From Planctomycetaceae bacterium (lineage in GTDB: Bacteria; Planctomycetota; MHYJ01; SBBU01), in NCBI GenBank assembly GCA_005239585.1, contig SBBU01000047.1, forward strand, positions 1-13,801: DNA of 13,801 nucleotides, in the 5' to 3' direction. How positions within the stretch are numbered: position 1 is the stretch's first letter; each line of letters starts with the position of its first letter. A model generated the notes under the pieces. The model did not search any database. It was not told where the DNA came from and saw only the letters and a list, made by a program, of their open reading frames with translations. Below, one piece after another: positions 1 to 6,126 of this stretch. A program made the position numbers and the translations under genes.

Positions 1-1613
1 ATTTTTAGAACTCTTACTACCCCCGTCTCAACATCAACTGAAACCTTGGCAACGTTCTGACCGCTTGCTCCTGCGAAACTCCCAGATCCTACACCTACTC
101 CGATTTTAACAGGACCGGAAGCAGAGCCGGGTGTTTTTTGTCTATATTCATCCCATCCGATTTTCCTAGCTGCCGCATCAGGGCACTTGGGCTCGCTCTT
201 GATATTATCGACAAATGCCCTTTGAGGTGCCCCTGGCGCCCTCAGTGCGGGAAACGAACCATAACCTTTTACATTGGCTTCCTTGCCATTTACCAGAAAT
301 TTTCGGCCTCCACCACTTTGTAGTTGAGCAGCTCTTGTCCACATGTACTTGACCGGAACGCCCATCTTTTTTGCAAAGTCTTTAGCAGGTCCAATTCCTG
401 ATGATCCTCCGATCTTACAACCGAAACCTCCTCCCATATACTCGCATATAGATTTGCCGCCGCCTCCTCCTCTTAAGCTCTGAGTTGATTCCCAAAGCGT
501 CAAGCCACCTCCCTCAAAGCTGGCTACGGCGCCATGAGGCTCTAGAGGAGAATGCTGAACGGTTTGAACAACAAAAGTCAGACCGCCTTTATTTTTGAGT
601 TGATCTTCAGTGACATCTTTCAACGGATCTACATTAACGGGATTCGGTTTTAGTTTTACCTGGAGGGCTGTAAGAGCCTCATCGGCGGCCTGCGGGTCTT
701 CGGCAAGAGCGAGGGCATAGACCTGTCCGATTCCAAGTCCAGATTTGGATGTTACTTCGACGTGTTTAACCCCGGGTATTTTCTTGGCCTCTTCTAATTT
801 TGAGTCCTCGACAGAAGCAGAGGCAAAGTGGCAGGGAAGTGTGCGCAGATGGAGCATATTTTTTAGATTCATGTCGTATGTGTATTTTGCGGTTCCTTTG
901 ACCTTGGCAGGACCATCTACCCTTGGAATTCCCCTTTCCTGTATGTACTTTTTCAGTTCATCACCTTCGAGTTTTGAGATATCCTCCGGCGCTTCGCCAC
1001 GAACTACTGCAAGAGCTGCGTTAAACATTCCAATGTATGCGGCGCAGCGGCATATGTTGCCTGAGCAGGAACGCTTGATTTCTTCAAGTGATGCCTTGGG
1101 ATTATCTCTCAGGCATGCACGTATCGACATGATGAACCCCGGGATGCAAAAGCCGCACTGCAATCCATCATATTTGATAAACATGGACTGGAGGGGGTCA
1201 AGCTTCTCACCCTTTGCCAATCCTTCAACTGTGGTAATCTCTTTACCTTCGGCATCAAAGGCAAGCATTAGACATGAATTGATGGGTTTGCCGTCTACCC
1301 AGACAGTGCAGGAGCCGCATGCCCCGCGATCGCAAACCTCTTTTGGGCCTGTGAAATCTAAATAGTTACGTAGTACGTTTAAAAGTGTAGTGCGTGGCTC
1401 TAATTGCAGGGCAAACTCCTTGCCATTTATCCTGAGCTTGATTGGAGTTTTATCAGGTCCAAGAGTTTCCAGACTAGAGGTAGAACCAGCTCGAACTGGG
1501 ATGTGTGATAGGGCTGAACCGATTACCGCCCCTCCGCTCCCGAATCCGACTGTTTTTAAGAAATCACGGCGTGATGAATCAATCTTCTGCTTTTTCTCCT
1601 TGGCATCTTCCAT
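1..1613 (-). CDS. Tat-exported [2Fe-2S]/molybdopterin hydroxylase (xanthine dehydrogenase family), partial
   Basis: Reading the minus strand from ATG 1613 gives 537 codons without a stop, continuing past base 1. AGGAG sits 7 nt before the ATG. Residues 14-20 are SRRDFLK, a twin-arginine signal, followed by a Gly/Ala-rich stretch, so export of the folded, cofactor-loaded enzyme is predicted. A plant-type ferredoxin domain follows (Cys94, 99, 102, 114), then the second [2Fe-2S] domain (Cys153, 156, 188, 190). From about residue 230 is an alpha/beta-hammerhead (PAKVKGTAKYTYD) and then the molybdopterin domain, with EPHG (358-361), GGGFG (394-398) and RAPGAPQ (458-464). Iron-sulfur and molybdenum domains are fused and no FAD domain lies between them. 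The molybdopterin part is much shorter than usual between motifs, although the frame stays open. The catalytic glutamate would lie beyond the window. The family predicts hydroxylation of an aldehyde or N-heterocycle; the substrate cannot be told. Plus-strand ORFs across this region are shadows. Confidence 0.88.
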   Translation of the reverse strand, partial: MEDAKEKKQKIDSSRRDFLKTVGFGSGGAVIGSALSHIPVRAGSTSSLETLGPDKTPIKLRINGKEFALQLEPRTTLLNVLRNYLDFTGPKEVCDRGACGSCTVWVDGKPINSCLMLAFDAEGKEITTVEGLAKGEKLDPLQSMFIKYDGLQCGFCIPGFIMSIRACLRDNPKASLEEIKRSCSGNICRCAAYIGMFNAALAVVRGEAPEDISKLEGDELKKYIQERGIPRVDGPAKVKGTAKYTYDMNLKNMLHLRTLPCHFASASVEDSKLEEAKKIPGVKHVEVTSKSGLGIGQVYALALAEDPQAADEALTALQVKLKPNPVNVDPLKDVTEDQLKNKGGLTFVVQTVQHSPLEPHGAVASFEGGGLTLWESTQSLRGGGGGKSICEYMGGGFGCKIGGSSGIGPAKDFAKKMGVPVKYMWTRAAQLQSGGGRKFLVNGKEANVKGYGSFPALRAPGAPQRAFVDNIKSEPKCPDAAARKIGWDEYRQKTPGSASGPVKIGVGVGSGSFAGASGQNVAKVSVDVETGVVRVLK

Positions 1614-1664
1614 CTTTTTACTCCTGGTTTAATTCTTATACGAACCGCGGGTTGAAAAGTTTGA

Positions 1665-2486
1665 TTATTCATTTTTCTTTTTTTTATAACTTTCCTTGAA
1701 CTCTTTTAACCAGTTAGCAGACCATTCTTTTTCTTCTTCTATAAGATCATCCCATTTGAGTCCTGTCACCTTTTCAAGGGCCTCTTTATGCCTTGTCCTT
1801 TTGTTGATACACATACCTACGAATTCCTTGAGTTTATCTTCCCCATGTTTTTCTTTCAAGTAGTTGAAAAACATGAGACCTCGTCCATATGTGGCAACTC
1901 CGGATGCCTTGTCAACATGGCTGACAGAGGCCTTGCCGTACACAAAATTGGTAATAAGCAGGTTTGTATTCCCCGCCGCATATTCTGACCAGCCTTCCAC
2001 AAGCCAAAGAGGTTCGGTAAATCCCTGAAAGGTGTGTACAAGTTCGTGCGTGAATAGACCTGCTATTGTTATCCCGGGGGCTTTTCCTTTTTTCATCCCA
2101 GCGATAACTGTTGCAACAGACTCGATATTTACTTTTATGTACCCCTTGGCTTTGGTCCCCCTAGAGACCATTTGATAACCCCTTGTATCTTTCGAGAATG
2201 AAACTTTTACGCTGGGGCTGTCGCTAAATAGACCCAATTTTTCTTCTATCTTTTTGAATGCCTTTGCCCAGTTGTTTCTATCGCGCATCCATTCGATGAG
2301 CTCCTTATAACTTTCTCCTTTTTCGATATATTCATCCATTTCAGAATCAGAAGGAAGATTTATTCCTTCAGCCGCTTTTTTGTATTTTTCTTCGTCCTGA
2401 TCTTTTTTTTGGTCTTGAGCTGAAGATAACAAATGCGAGCAATAGATTGCTATTAAGAGTCCTGGCCAGGCCCGTATGATTCTCAC
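1665..2486 (-). CDS. Exported HExxH zinc metallopeptidase, peptidase MA / basic secretory protein-like
   Basis: I start this 273-residue protein at GTG 2486, whose bases overlap the stop of the upstream gene (GTGA). This start gives a short basic head and a hydrophobic core ending LLSSAQ, a good Sec signal peptide. The ATG at 2537 would overlap the upstream gene by 55 bases and bury the signal. The mature protein starts with a charged Lys/Glu-rich segment. HELVH at 147-151 is the zinc site with catalytic Glu148. WLVEGWSEYAAG follows, where Glu164 is the likely third zinc ligand, as in gluzincins of the MA clan. The C-terminal half (YGRGLMFFNYL and the Trp-rich helices after it) resembles the helical tail of these peptidases. 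It lies between two other exported proteins and is probably co-translated with the toroid protein. Substrate is unknown. Fold and zinc site are well supported; the exact family is less certain. Confidence 0.82.
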   Translation of the reverse strand: MRIIRAWPGLLIAIYCSHLLSSAQDQKKDQDEEKYKKAAEGINLPSDSEMDEYIEKGESYKELIEWMRDRNNWAKAFKKIEEKLGLFSDSPSVKVSFSKDTRGYQMVSRGTKAKGYIKVNIESVATVIAGMKKGKAPGITIAGLFTHELVHTFQGFTEPLWLVEGWSEYAAGNTNLLITNFVYGKASVSHVDKASGVATYGRGLMFFNYLKEKHGEDKLKEFVGMCINKRTRHKEALEKVTGLKWDDLIEEEKEWSANWLKEFKESYKKKKNE

Positions 2487-3682
2487 TGTGTAAAGAAACC
2501 CTCTGTTGCCCTGCTTAGAAATAAAAGGGCAAAGCAAGTCTGTAAATTTATGTGCTCTGTCATTCCTCCGGTTATGCTGATTTTGCTCCCCCCTGAATCT
2601 TTATATGCAAAACTACCGTCAGATTTTTGATGAGGTAAGACAAGTTTTTCCGCTCCATAGTAATACCAGTCATCCTTGCCGAGTTTTGCCTTGTCCATTA
2701 TAGCCATTGATCTCTCGATTCCATACAAGTAGTAAAAGTGTTGATATTGGTGTTCACGGTTTGTTTGAGTCCCGTCTTTCCAGTGCTCGGTTAAGAACTC
2801 AAGCGCTTTTTTTTTAGCCGCAGATACATGGTCTTTATTAACTTCACCGTACTTTCTCTCAAGCGCCAATTCTATCAGTGCGATAGTCCCCAGCCCTGCC
2901 GCTGTCATGTTCAGGTTGATACCTTGGACCTTGGATTTCGAATCAGAAGGCTCTTCTGTTGTAGTCCCAGTGACTGAAACGCCGCCACCTTGTTTGCAGC
3001 AGATCCATTGCCCATCTGGAAACTGAGCCTTGAGTATCCACCCCAGCGCTTTTTCCCATATTTTTGTATCTATTTTTATTCCGCCGTGCTTGGCTGCGAA
3101 GAGTCCTAGCACAACGTATTGATTAATTGAGACGTCTGGTCTAACCGGACGCTTCGTCTTGGGTTTGTCATCTGTTGTTGTGCCGCTTTTATCTGGATCG
3201 ACTGGATCTCCATATCCCCATGCCCCGCTTTTTTCTTGTCTTGCAATCAAGAGATCAACGAGTTCCTGAATCTTTTTCTTGTGTTTGACTTTGTCATGTG
3301 CTTCTAGAGCCATGATGTGAATAGACATGGCATATTGCTCATCGCCTCCCCCGTTAGGAGTTACTTTGCAGCCAAGTATGTATTCAATCCCCTTCTGAAT
3401 AGCCTCCTCGACCTCCTTTTTCTGTTCTTTTGACATCCTATCAGAGAGGCGTTCTTTACACCTTATTAGTGTATAAATAGAGAGTGCAGTGGTTCCATCT
3501 GATATCTGGCCTCCCTCCCAATTACCTTTTGACTGTTGCTGTTTTTTCAAAAAGCTAACGCCTTTTTTGATTGCCTCATCGATCACTTTGTCTTGTTTTT
3601 CCTTCTCTTGATGGGGTGTGAATGCATGAGAGCTTAAAATGGCGGTCACGAGGAATAGTACGAGCGCCTTTGGTTTTAACAT
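2483..3682 (-). CDS. Exported alpha-toroid repeat protein (prenyltransferase/squalene-cyclase-like)
   Basis: A 399-residue protein with a Sec signal peptide (cleavage likely after SHA, 18-20). Helical repeats recur with QW-like turns: GVSFLKKQQQSKGNW (41-55), VDLLIARQEKSGAW (142-155), LGWILKAQFPDGQW (213-226) and AEKLVLPHQKSDGSF (344-358). The region HFYYLYGIERS near 315-325 and the end QTCFALLFLSRA (381-392) match the style of toroid proteins abundant in Planctomycetota. The DxDD catalytic motif of squalene-hopene cyclases is absent, so it is probably not a terpene cyclase. It may bind glycans, lipids or protein partners outside the cytoplasm. A low-complexity loop at about 160-180 (Asp/Thr/Lys) interrupts two repeats. 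No Shine-Dalgarno is visible before the ATG; a promoter-like sequence lies immediately upstream. The stop overlaps the GTG of the peptidase gene, suggesting translational coupling. Confidence 0.85.
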   Translation of the reverse strand: MLKPKALVLFLVTAILSSHAFTPHQEKEKQDKVIDEAIKKGVSFLKKQQQSKGNWEGGQISDGTTALSIYTLIRCKERLSDRMSKEQKKEVEEAIQKGIEYILGCKVTPNGGGDEQYAMSIHIMALEAHDKVKHKKKIQELVDLLIARQEKSGAWGYGDPVDPDKSGTTTDDKPKTKRPVRPDVSINQYVVLGLFAAKHGGIKIDTKIWEKALGWILKAQFPDGQWICCKQGGGVSVTGTTTEEPSDSKSKVQGINLNMTAAGLGTIALIELALERKYGEVNKDHVSAAKKKALEFLTEHWKDGTQTNREHQYQHFYYLYGIERSMAIMDKAKLGKDDWYYYGAEKLVLPHQKSDGSFAYKDSGGSKISITGGMTEHINLQTCFALLFLSRATEGFFTQ

Positions 3683-3693
3683 GGATTAATTAT

Positions 3694-3721
3694 ATGTTAA
3701 GAGTTGCTGTACGAATGTCAA
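3694..3721 (-). promoter_or_regulatory. Putative promoter of the toroid-protein gene
   Basis: On the minus strand, TTGACA (3721-3716) is followed after 16 nt by TAACAT (3699-3694). An overlapping TATAAT (3694-3689) sits 6 nt before the ATG at 3682, but 21 nt from the -35, which is too far for a normal pair. With either -10 the transcript would start within a few bases of the ATG, giving a very short or absent leader. The sequence fills the 45-base gap after udp. The -35 matches consensus exactly; the -10 is ambiguous. Confidence 0.45.
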
Positions 3722-3727
3722 ACAGAA

Positions 3728-4483
3728 TCAGCATTTCGATAGCTCAACAACTGCATCGAGAGCGGCCCTGAGTACTTGCTGTTCAGATGTTTTCTTTTGT
3801 GGAGTGGAGATGAATGTATCGAGTTCTCTATTAGCAAATACAGTGCAAAGGGCTCCTGCTCGCCAACCTGCGATACTTGAAAGGACAAATAGTGTGCTGA
3901 TCTCCATTTCAAAATTGAGTACATTCAACCGCGCAAGTTTTTTTATCGTGTTGAAGCGGGGAATAAAGGGATCGACTCTTCGGAATTGTGCGCCATAAAA
4001 TCCCGGTGCAGATGCAGTTATCCCGACATGATGTGTCAGATTCAACTTTTTGCAGGAATTAATGAGGGCTTGCAGCACCTGATAATCCGCGACAGCTGGA
4101 TATTCCTTGGGGGCAAAGTAGTTTGTGGTGTTTTCTAGTCTTACTGCTCCAGTGGTGATCACAACTTCACCTAGTCCTATGTTTTTCGAGAGCGCACCGC
4201 AGGATCCCACCCTAATTAGAACTGGATTTTTTACGACCTGTGAAAGTTCTACAAGGGTTATTTCCATGTTATCAGGACCGATCCCTGTCGACATCACACT
4301 TGTAGCCTGCTCTTTATATGTGCCTGTGATTGTTACAAACTCTCTGTTTTGCTGTCTGTGAGTTACTTTGTCTAGGAGTTTCTCGGCGAGATCTACTCTT
4401 GAAGGATCGCCGCAAAGAAGGATCTTATCTGCCACTTCGCCGGGAGAAACGGCTATGTGATATTGTTTTGAATTTTTCTTCAA
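3728..4483 (-). CDS. udp: Uridine phosphorylase
   Basis: Cytoplasmic enzyme of the nucleoside phosphorylase NP-I family that splits uridine with phosphate to uracil and ribose-1-phosphate. I start it at TTG 4483, which overlaps the uxs stop (TTGA) and gives 251 residues beginning [19 protein letters not shown], the usual length and N terminus. The ATG at 4546 would add 21 Lys/Arg-rich residues read from the end of uxs and is unlikely. Visible motifs are the phosphate-binding GDPSRV (25-30), RVGSCGAL (91-98), and NFEMEIS (190-196), whose MET-Glu contacts ribose. Gln166 and Arg168 (YGAQFR) match the pair that recognises the uracil base in the Escherichia coli enzyme, which favours uridine over purine substrates. 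It is probably translated by coupling from uxs, an unusual partner. Confidence 0.9.
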   Translation of the reverse strand: MKKNSKQYHIAVSPGEVADKILLCGDPSRVDLAEKLLDKVTHRQQNREFVTITGTYKEQATSVMSTGIGPDNMEITLVELSQVVKNPVLIRVGSCGALSKNIGLGEVVITTGAVRLENTTNYFAPKEYPAVADYQVLQALINSCKKLNLTHHVGITASAPGFYGAQFRRVDPFIPRFNTIKKLARLNVLNFEMEISTLFVLSSIAGWRAGALCTVFANRELDTFISTPQKKTSEQQVLRAALDAVVELSKC

Positions 4484-5409
4484 GTTTTTCTCATGTACTC
4501 GATGGTCTTTGCGAGTCCCTCTTTTCTTGGGATCTTTGGTTCCCATTTAAGGATCTGTTTTGCCCTTGTTATGTCTGGTTTTCGCTTGCGTGGATCGTCT
4601 TCAGGCAGCTTTTCAAATACGATGTTAGACTTGCAGCAACCGACGAGTTCTTTCACCTCCTTGGCAAGTTCTATCAATGAAACCTCGTCAGGATTTCCAA
4701 TATTTACAGGATACGATTCATCAGAGAGCATGAGTTTATAAATGCCTTCAACCATATCAGACACGTAGCAAAAGCTTCGCGTTTGGCTGCCGTTACCATA
4801 AACAGTTATGTCTTTATTTTGGAGCGCTTGCATGATGAAAGTGCATACGGCTCGGCCGTCGTTTGTTCTCATGCGTGGTCCAAAGGTGTTAAAAATTCTT
4901 ACGATACGAGTCTTTACATTATGTGTCCTGCGATAAGCCATGGTTAGTGCCTCGGCAAATCTTTTGGCCTCATCATAGACACCACGCGGACCAACAGGAT
5001 TGACATTTCCCCAATAGTCTTCCTTCTGGGGGTGTAAAAGAGGATCTCCATAGACCTCGCTTGTCGATGCCAAAAGAAAACCTGCCTTTTTCTCCTTGGC
5101 AAGTCCGAGGGCATTAAGTGTGCCGATGGCTCCTACCTTGAGTGTGTGTATCGGTAGTTGCAGATAATCTTTTGGGCTTGCTGGGGAAGCGAAATGGAGG
5201 ATCTCGTCGATCTTGCCTTCAATCCTTATTTCATTAATGACATTGTGTTCAATGAATGTGAATTTCTTATCCTGAAAGATGTGCGAAATGTTGTTTTTAG
5301 ACCCGGTAATAAAGCTGTCTATGCAAATTACTTCATGATCATTGTTGAGCAGAAATTCGCACAGGTGGCTCCCAATAAAGCCTGCCCCCCCTGTTACGAC
5401 TATGCGCAT
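4480..5409 (-). CDS. uxs: UDP-glucuronic acid decarboxylase (UDP-xylose synthase)
   Basis: A 309-residue extended short-chain dehydrogenase that converts UDP-glucuronate to UDP-xylose and CO2 using bound NAD. The N-terminal GGAGFIG (7-13) binds NAD. The catalytic set is visible: Ser117 and Glu118 in STSEVYG, then Tyr145 and Lys149 in GVYDEAKR. Signatures of this subfamily rather than other epimerases are [13 protein letters not shown] (122-134), [12 protein letters not shown] after the active site, and the [19 protein letters not shown] stretch. No glycosyltransferase using xylose is adjacent; the sugar may serve envelope or exopolysaccharide synthesis, perhaps including the core cluster 4 kb away. 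There is no Shine-Dalgarno, and a promoter-like sequence ends 8 nt before the ATG, so a leaderless transcript is likely. The stop overlaps the TTG start of udp. Confidence 0.93.
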   Translation of the reverse strand: MRIVVTGGAGFIGSHLCEFLLNNDHEVICIDSFITGSKNNISHIFQDKKFTFIEHNVINEIRIEGKIDEILHFASPASPKDYLQLPIHTLKVGAIGTLNALGLAKEKKAGFLLASTSEVYGDPLLHPQKEDYWGNVNPVGPRGVYDEAKRFAEALTMAYRRTHNVKTRIVRIFNTFGPRMRTNDGRAVCTFIMQALQNKDITVYGNGSQTRSFCYVSDMVEGIYKLMLSDESYPVNIGNPDEVSLIELAKEVKELVGCCKSNIVFEKLPEDDPRKRKPDITRAKQILKWEPKIPRKEGLAKTIEYMRKT

Positions 5410-5417
5410 TTTGGATC

Positions 5418-5446
5418 ATAGTATCAAAAGCAAGAACCAATGGCAA
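5418..5446 (-). promoter_or_regulatory. Putative promoter of uxs
   Basis: On the minus strand, TTGCCA (5446-5441) and TACTAT (5423-5418) are 17 nt apart. The -10 ends 8 nt before the uxs ATG, so the transcript would begin at or within about two bases of the start codon. Its -35 is only 2 bp from the -35 of the opposing promoter. Confidence 0.5.
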
Positions 5447-5448
5447 AT

Positions 5449-5476
5449 TTGAAAAACAGGGCAAAGCGCTTATAAT
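5449..5476 (+). promoter_or_regulatory. Putative promoter of the 109-residue protein gene
   Basis: TTGAAA (5449-5454), 16 nt, then a consensus TATAAT (5471-5476). The -10 ends 9 nt before ATG 5486, so the mRNA would have a leader of only a few bases, and no Shine-Dalgarno is present. The site is divergent from, and almost touching, the uxs promoter. Confidence 0.6.
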
Positions 5477-5485
5477 TTGAGCGAC

Positions 5486-5815
5486 ATGAAGGCGATAAAA
5501 GAACTTGAGCTAAAGCACACAAGACAACTAAGACATACCTTTGTCCAGGGCCGCGATGGCAACTATTACAAGATTCTAACCTTTCAACTCTACGACATGC
5601 CACCCCCTTCAGAGTTTGCGAATTATGAGGTAAATGTCCAACTTGTGGACGAAAATGGCCGCTTTAAAGAGCTGGTTGTTCCATACCTGAAGCGATTCAA
5701 GATCAAAGATGATGCACTTAAACTCCACGACGTGCTGCTCAAGGATTTTGACAATATCCTAAAGCTTGAAGCACCTAAGGAAGAAAAACACGAAGAGAAA
5801 GAAGCGGCTCATTAA
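5486..5815 (+). CDS. Hypothetical 109-residue cytoplasmic protein
   Basis: I do not recognise this family. I start at ATG 5486, giving 109 residues; a TTG at 5477 lies directly against the TATAAT and would be upstream of the likely transcription start. There is no signal peptide or membrane segment. Residues 1-70 alternate charged and hydrophobic positions in a way that suggests beta strands (NYYKILTFQLYD, NYEVNVQLVDENGRF, KELVVPYLKRF). Residues 72-93 look helical, and the tail (96-109) is a Lys/Glu-rich, probably disordered extension ending in His. The strong promoter-like sequence upstream, intact frame and normal codon usage argue that it is a real gene. It stands alone between uxs (divergent) and the tRNA genes, so context gives no function. 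Confidence 0.75.
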   Translation: MKAIKELELKHTRQLRHTFVQGRDGNYYKILTFQLYDMPPPSEFANYEVNVQLVDENGRFKELVVPYLKRFKIKDDALKLHDVLLKDFDNILKLEAPKEEKHEEKEAAH

Positions 5816-5882
5816 TTGCCGGACTCGCGAAATATTACATACACAATCAGGAAGTTGTTCCTTATAATAAAGAAGATACATA

Positions 5883-5910
5883 TTGAAACACTGGTACCTA
5901 CTGTTACAAT
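5883..5910 (+). promoter_or_regulatory. Putative promoter of the tRNA-Ile/tRNA-Ala(-carB) unit
   Basis: TTGAAA (5883-5888), 16 nt, then TACAAT (5905-5910). The -10 ends 14 bases before the first base of tRNA-Ile, a sensible distance for a tRNA promoter. It uses the same -35 and spacing as the promoter at 5449-5476. Confidence 0.6.
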
Positions 5911-5924
5911 ACGTCCAAAGTGCG

Positions 5925-6001
5925 GGGCGCGTAGCTCAGTTGGCTAGAGCACGCGCTTGATAAGCGCGGGGTCGTTGGTTCGAATCCAACCGTGCCCACC
6001 A
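5925..6001 (+). tRNA. tRNA-Ile (GAT)
   Basis: A 77-nt cloverleaf: acceptor GGGCGCG pairs with CGTGCCC (one G-T pair), the D-arm contains TAGCTCAGTTGG, and the anticodon stem CGCGC/GCGCG encloses loop TTGATAA with anticodon GAT at 5959-5961. The T-arm is GTTGGTTCGAATCCAAC. The discriminator base is A and CCA is encoded (5999-6001). Seven T residues follow immediately (6002-6008), which could cause partial termination. Confidence 0.97.
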
Positions 6002-6040
6002 TTTTTTTAACGTAGTTTTGTGTTAAAATGAAGCTAAGCA

Positions 6041-6116
6041 GGGCCGGTAGCTCAATTGGGAGAGCACCTGATTTGCATTCAGGAGGTTGTGGGTTCGAGC
6101 CCCATCCGGTCCACCA
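6041..6116 (+). tRNA. tRNA-Ala (TGC)
   Basis: A 76-nt cloverleaf: acceptor GGGCCGG pairs with CCGGTCC, and the anticodon stem CCTGA/TCAGG encloses loop TTTGCAT with anticodon TGC at 6074-6076. The T-loop is GTTCGAG, the discriminator base is A and CCA is encoded (6114-6116). It lies 39 nt after tRNA-Ile. A TAAAAT at 6024-6029 might be a -10 of its own, but no good -35 precedes it. The carB start codon is 10 nt downstream of the CCA. Confidence 0.97.
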
Positions 6117-6126
6117 CTAGATAAAA

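Noticed and set aside
450..470. GGGGGKS (residues 382-388) in the molybdo-hydroxylase, looking like a Walker A loop
   Set aside because: The first glycine of GxxxxGKS is an arginine here, and the stretch lies in the molybdopterin domain between STQ and EYMGGGFG, so it is a linker and not an ATP site.
745..1632. Plus-strand open frames of 206 and 80 codons
   Set aside because: They are shadows of the minus-strand molybdo-hydroxylase, whose Tat signal and cysteine motifs show the real frame.
2487..2537. ATG 2537 as start of the metallopeptidase
   Set aside because: It lies 55 bases inside the toroid gene and puts 17 extra residues before the signal peptide; GTG 2486 fits better.
4484..4546. 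ATG 4546 as start of uridine phosphorylase
   Set aside because: It adds a Lys/Arg-rich extension read from the end of uxs; family length and N terminus fit TTG 4483.
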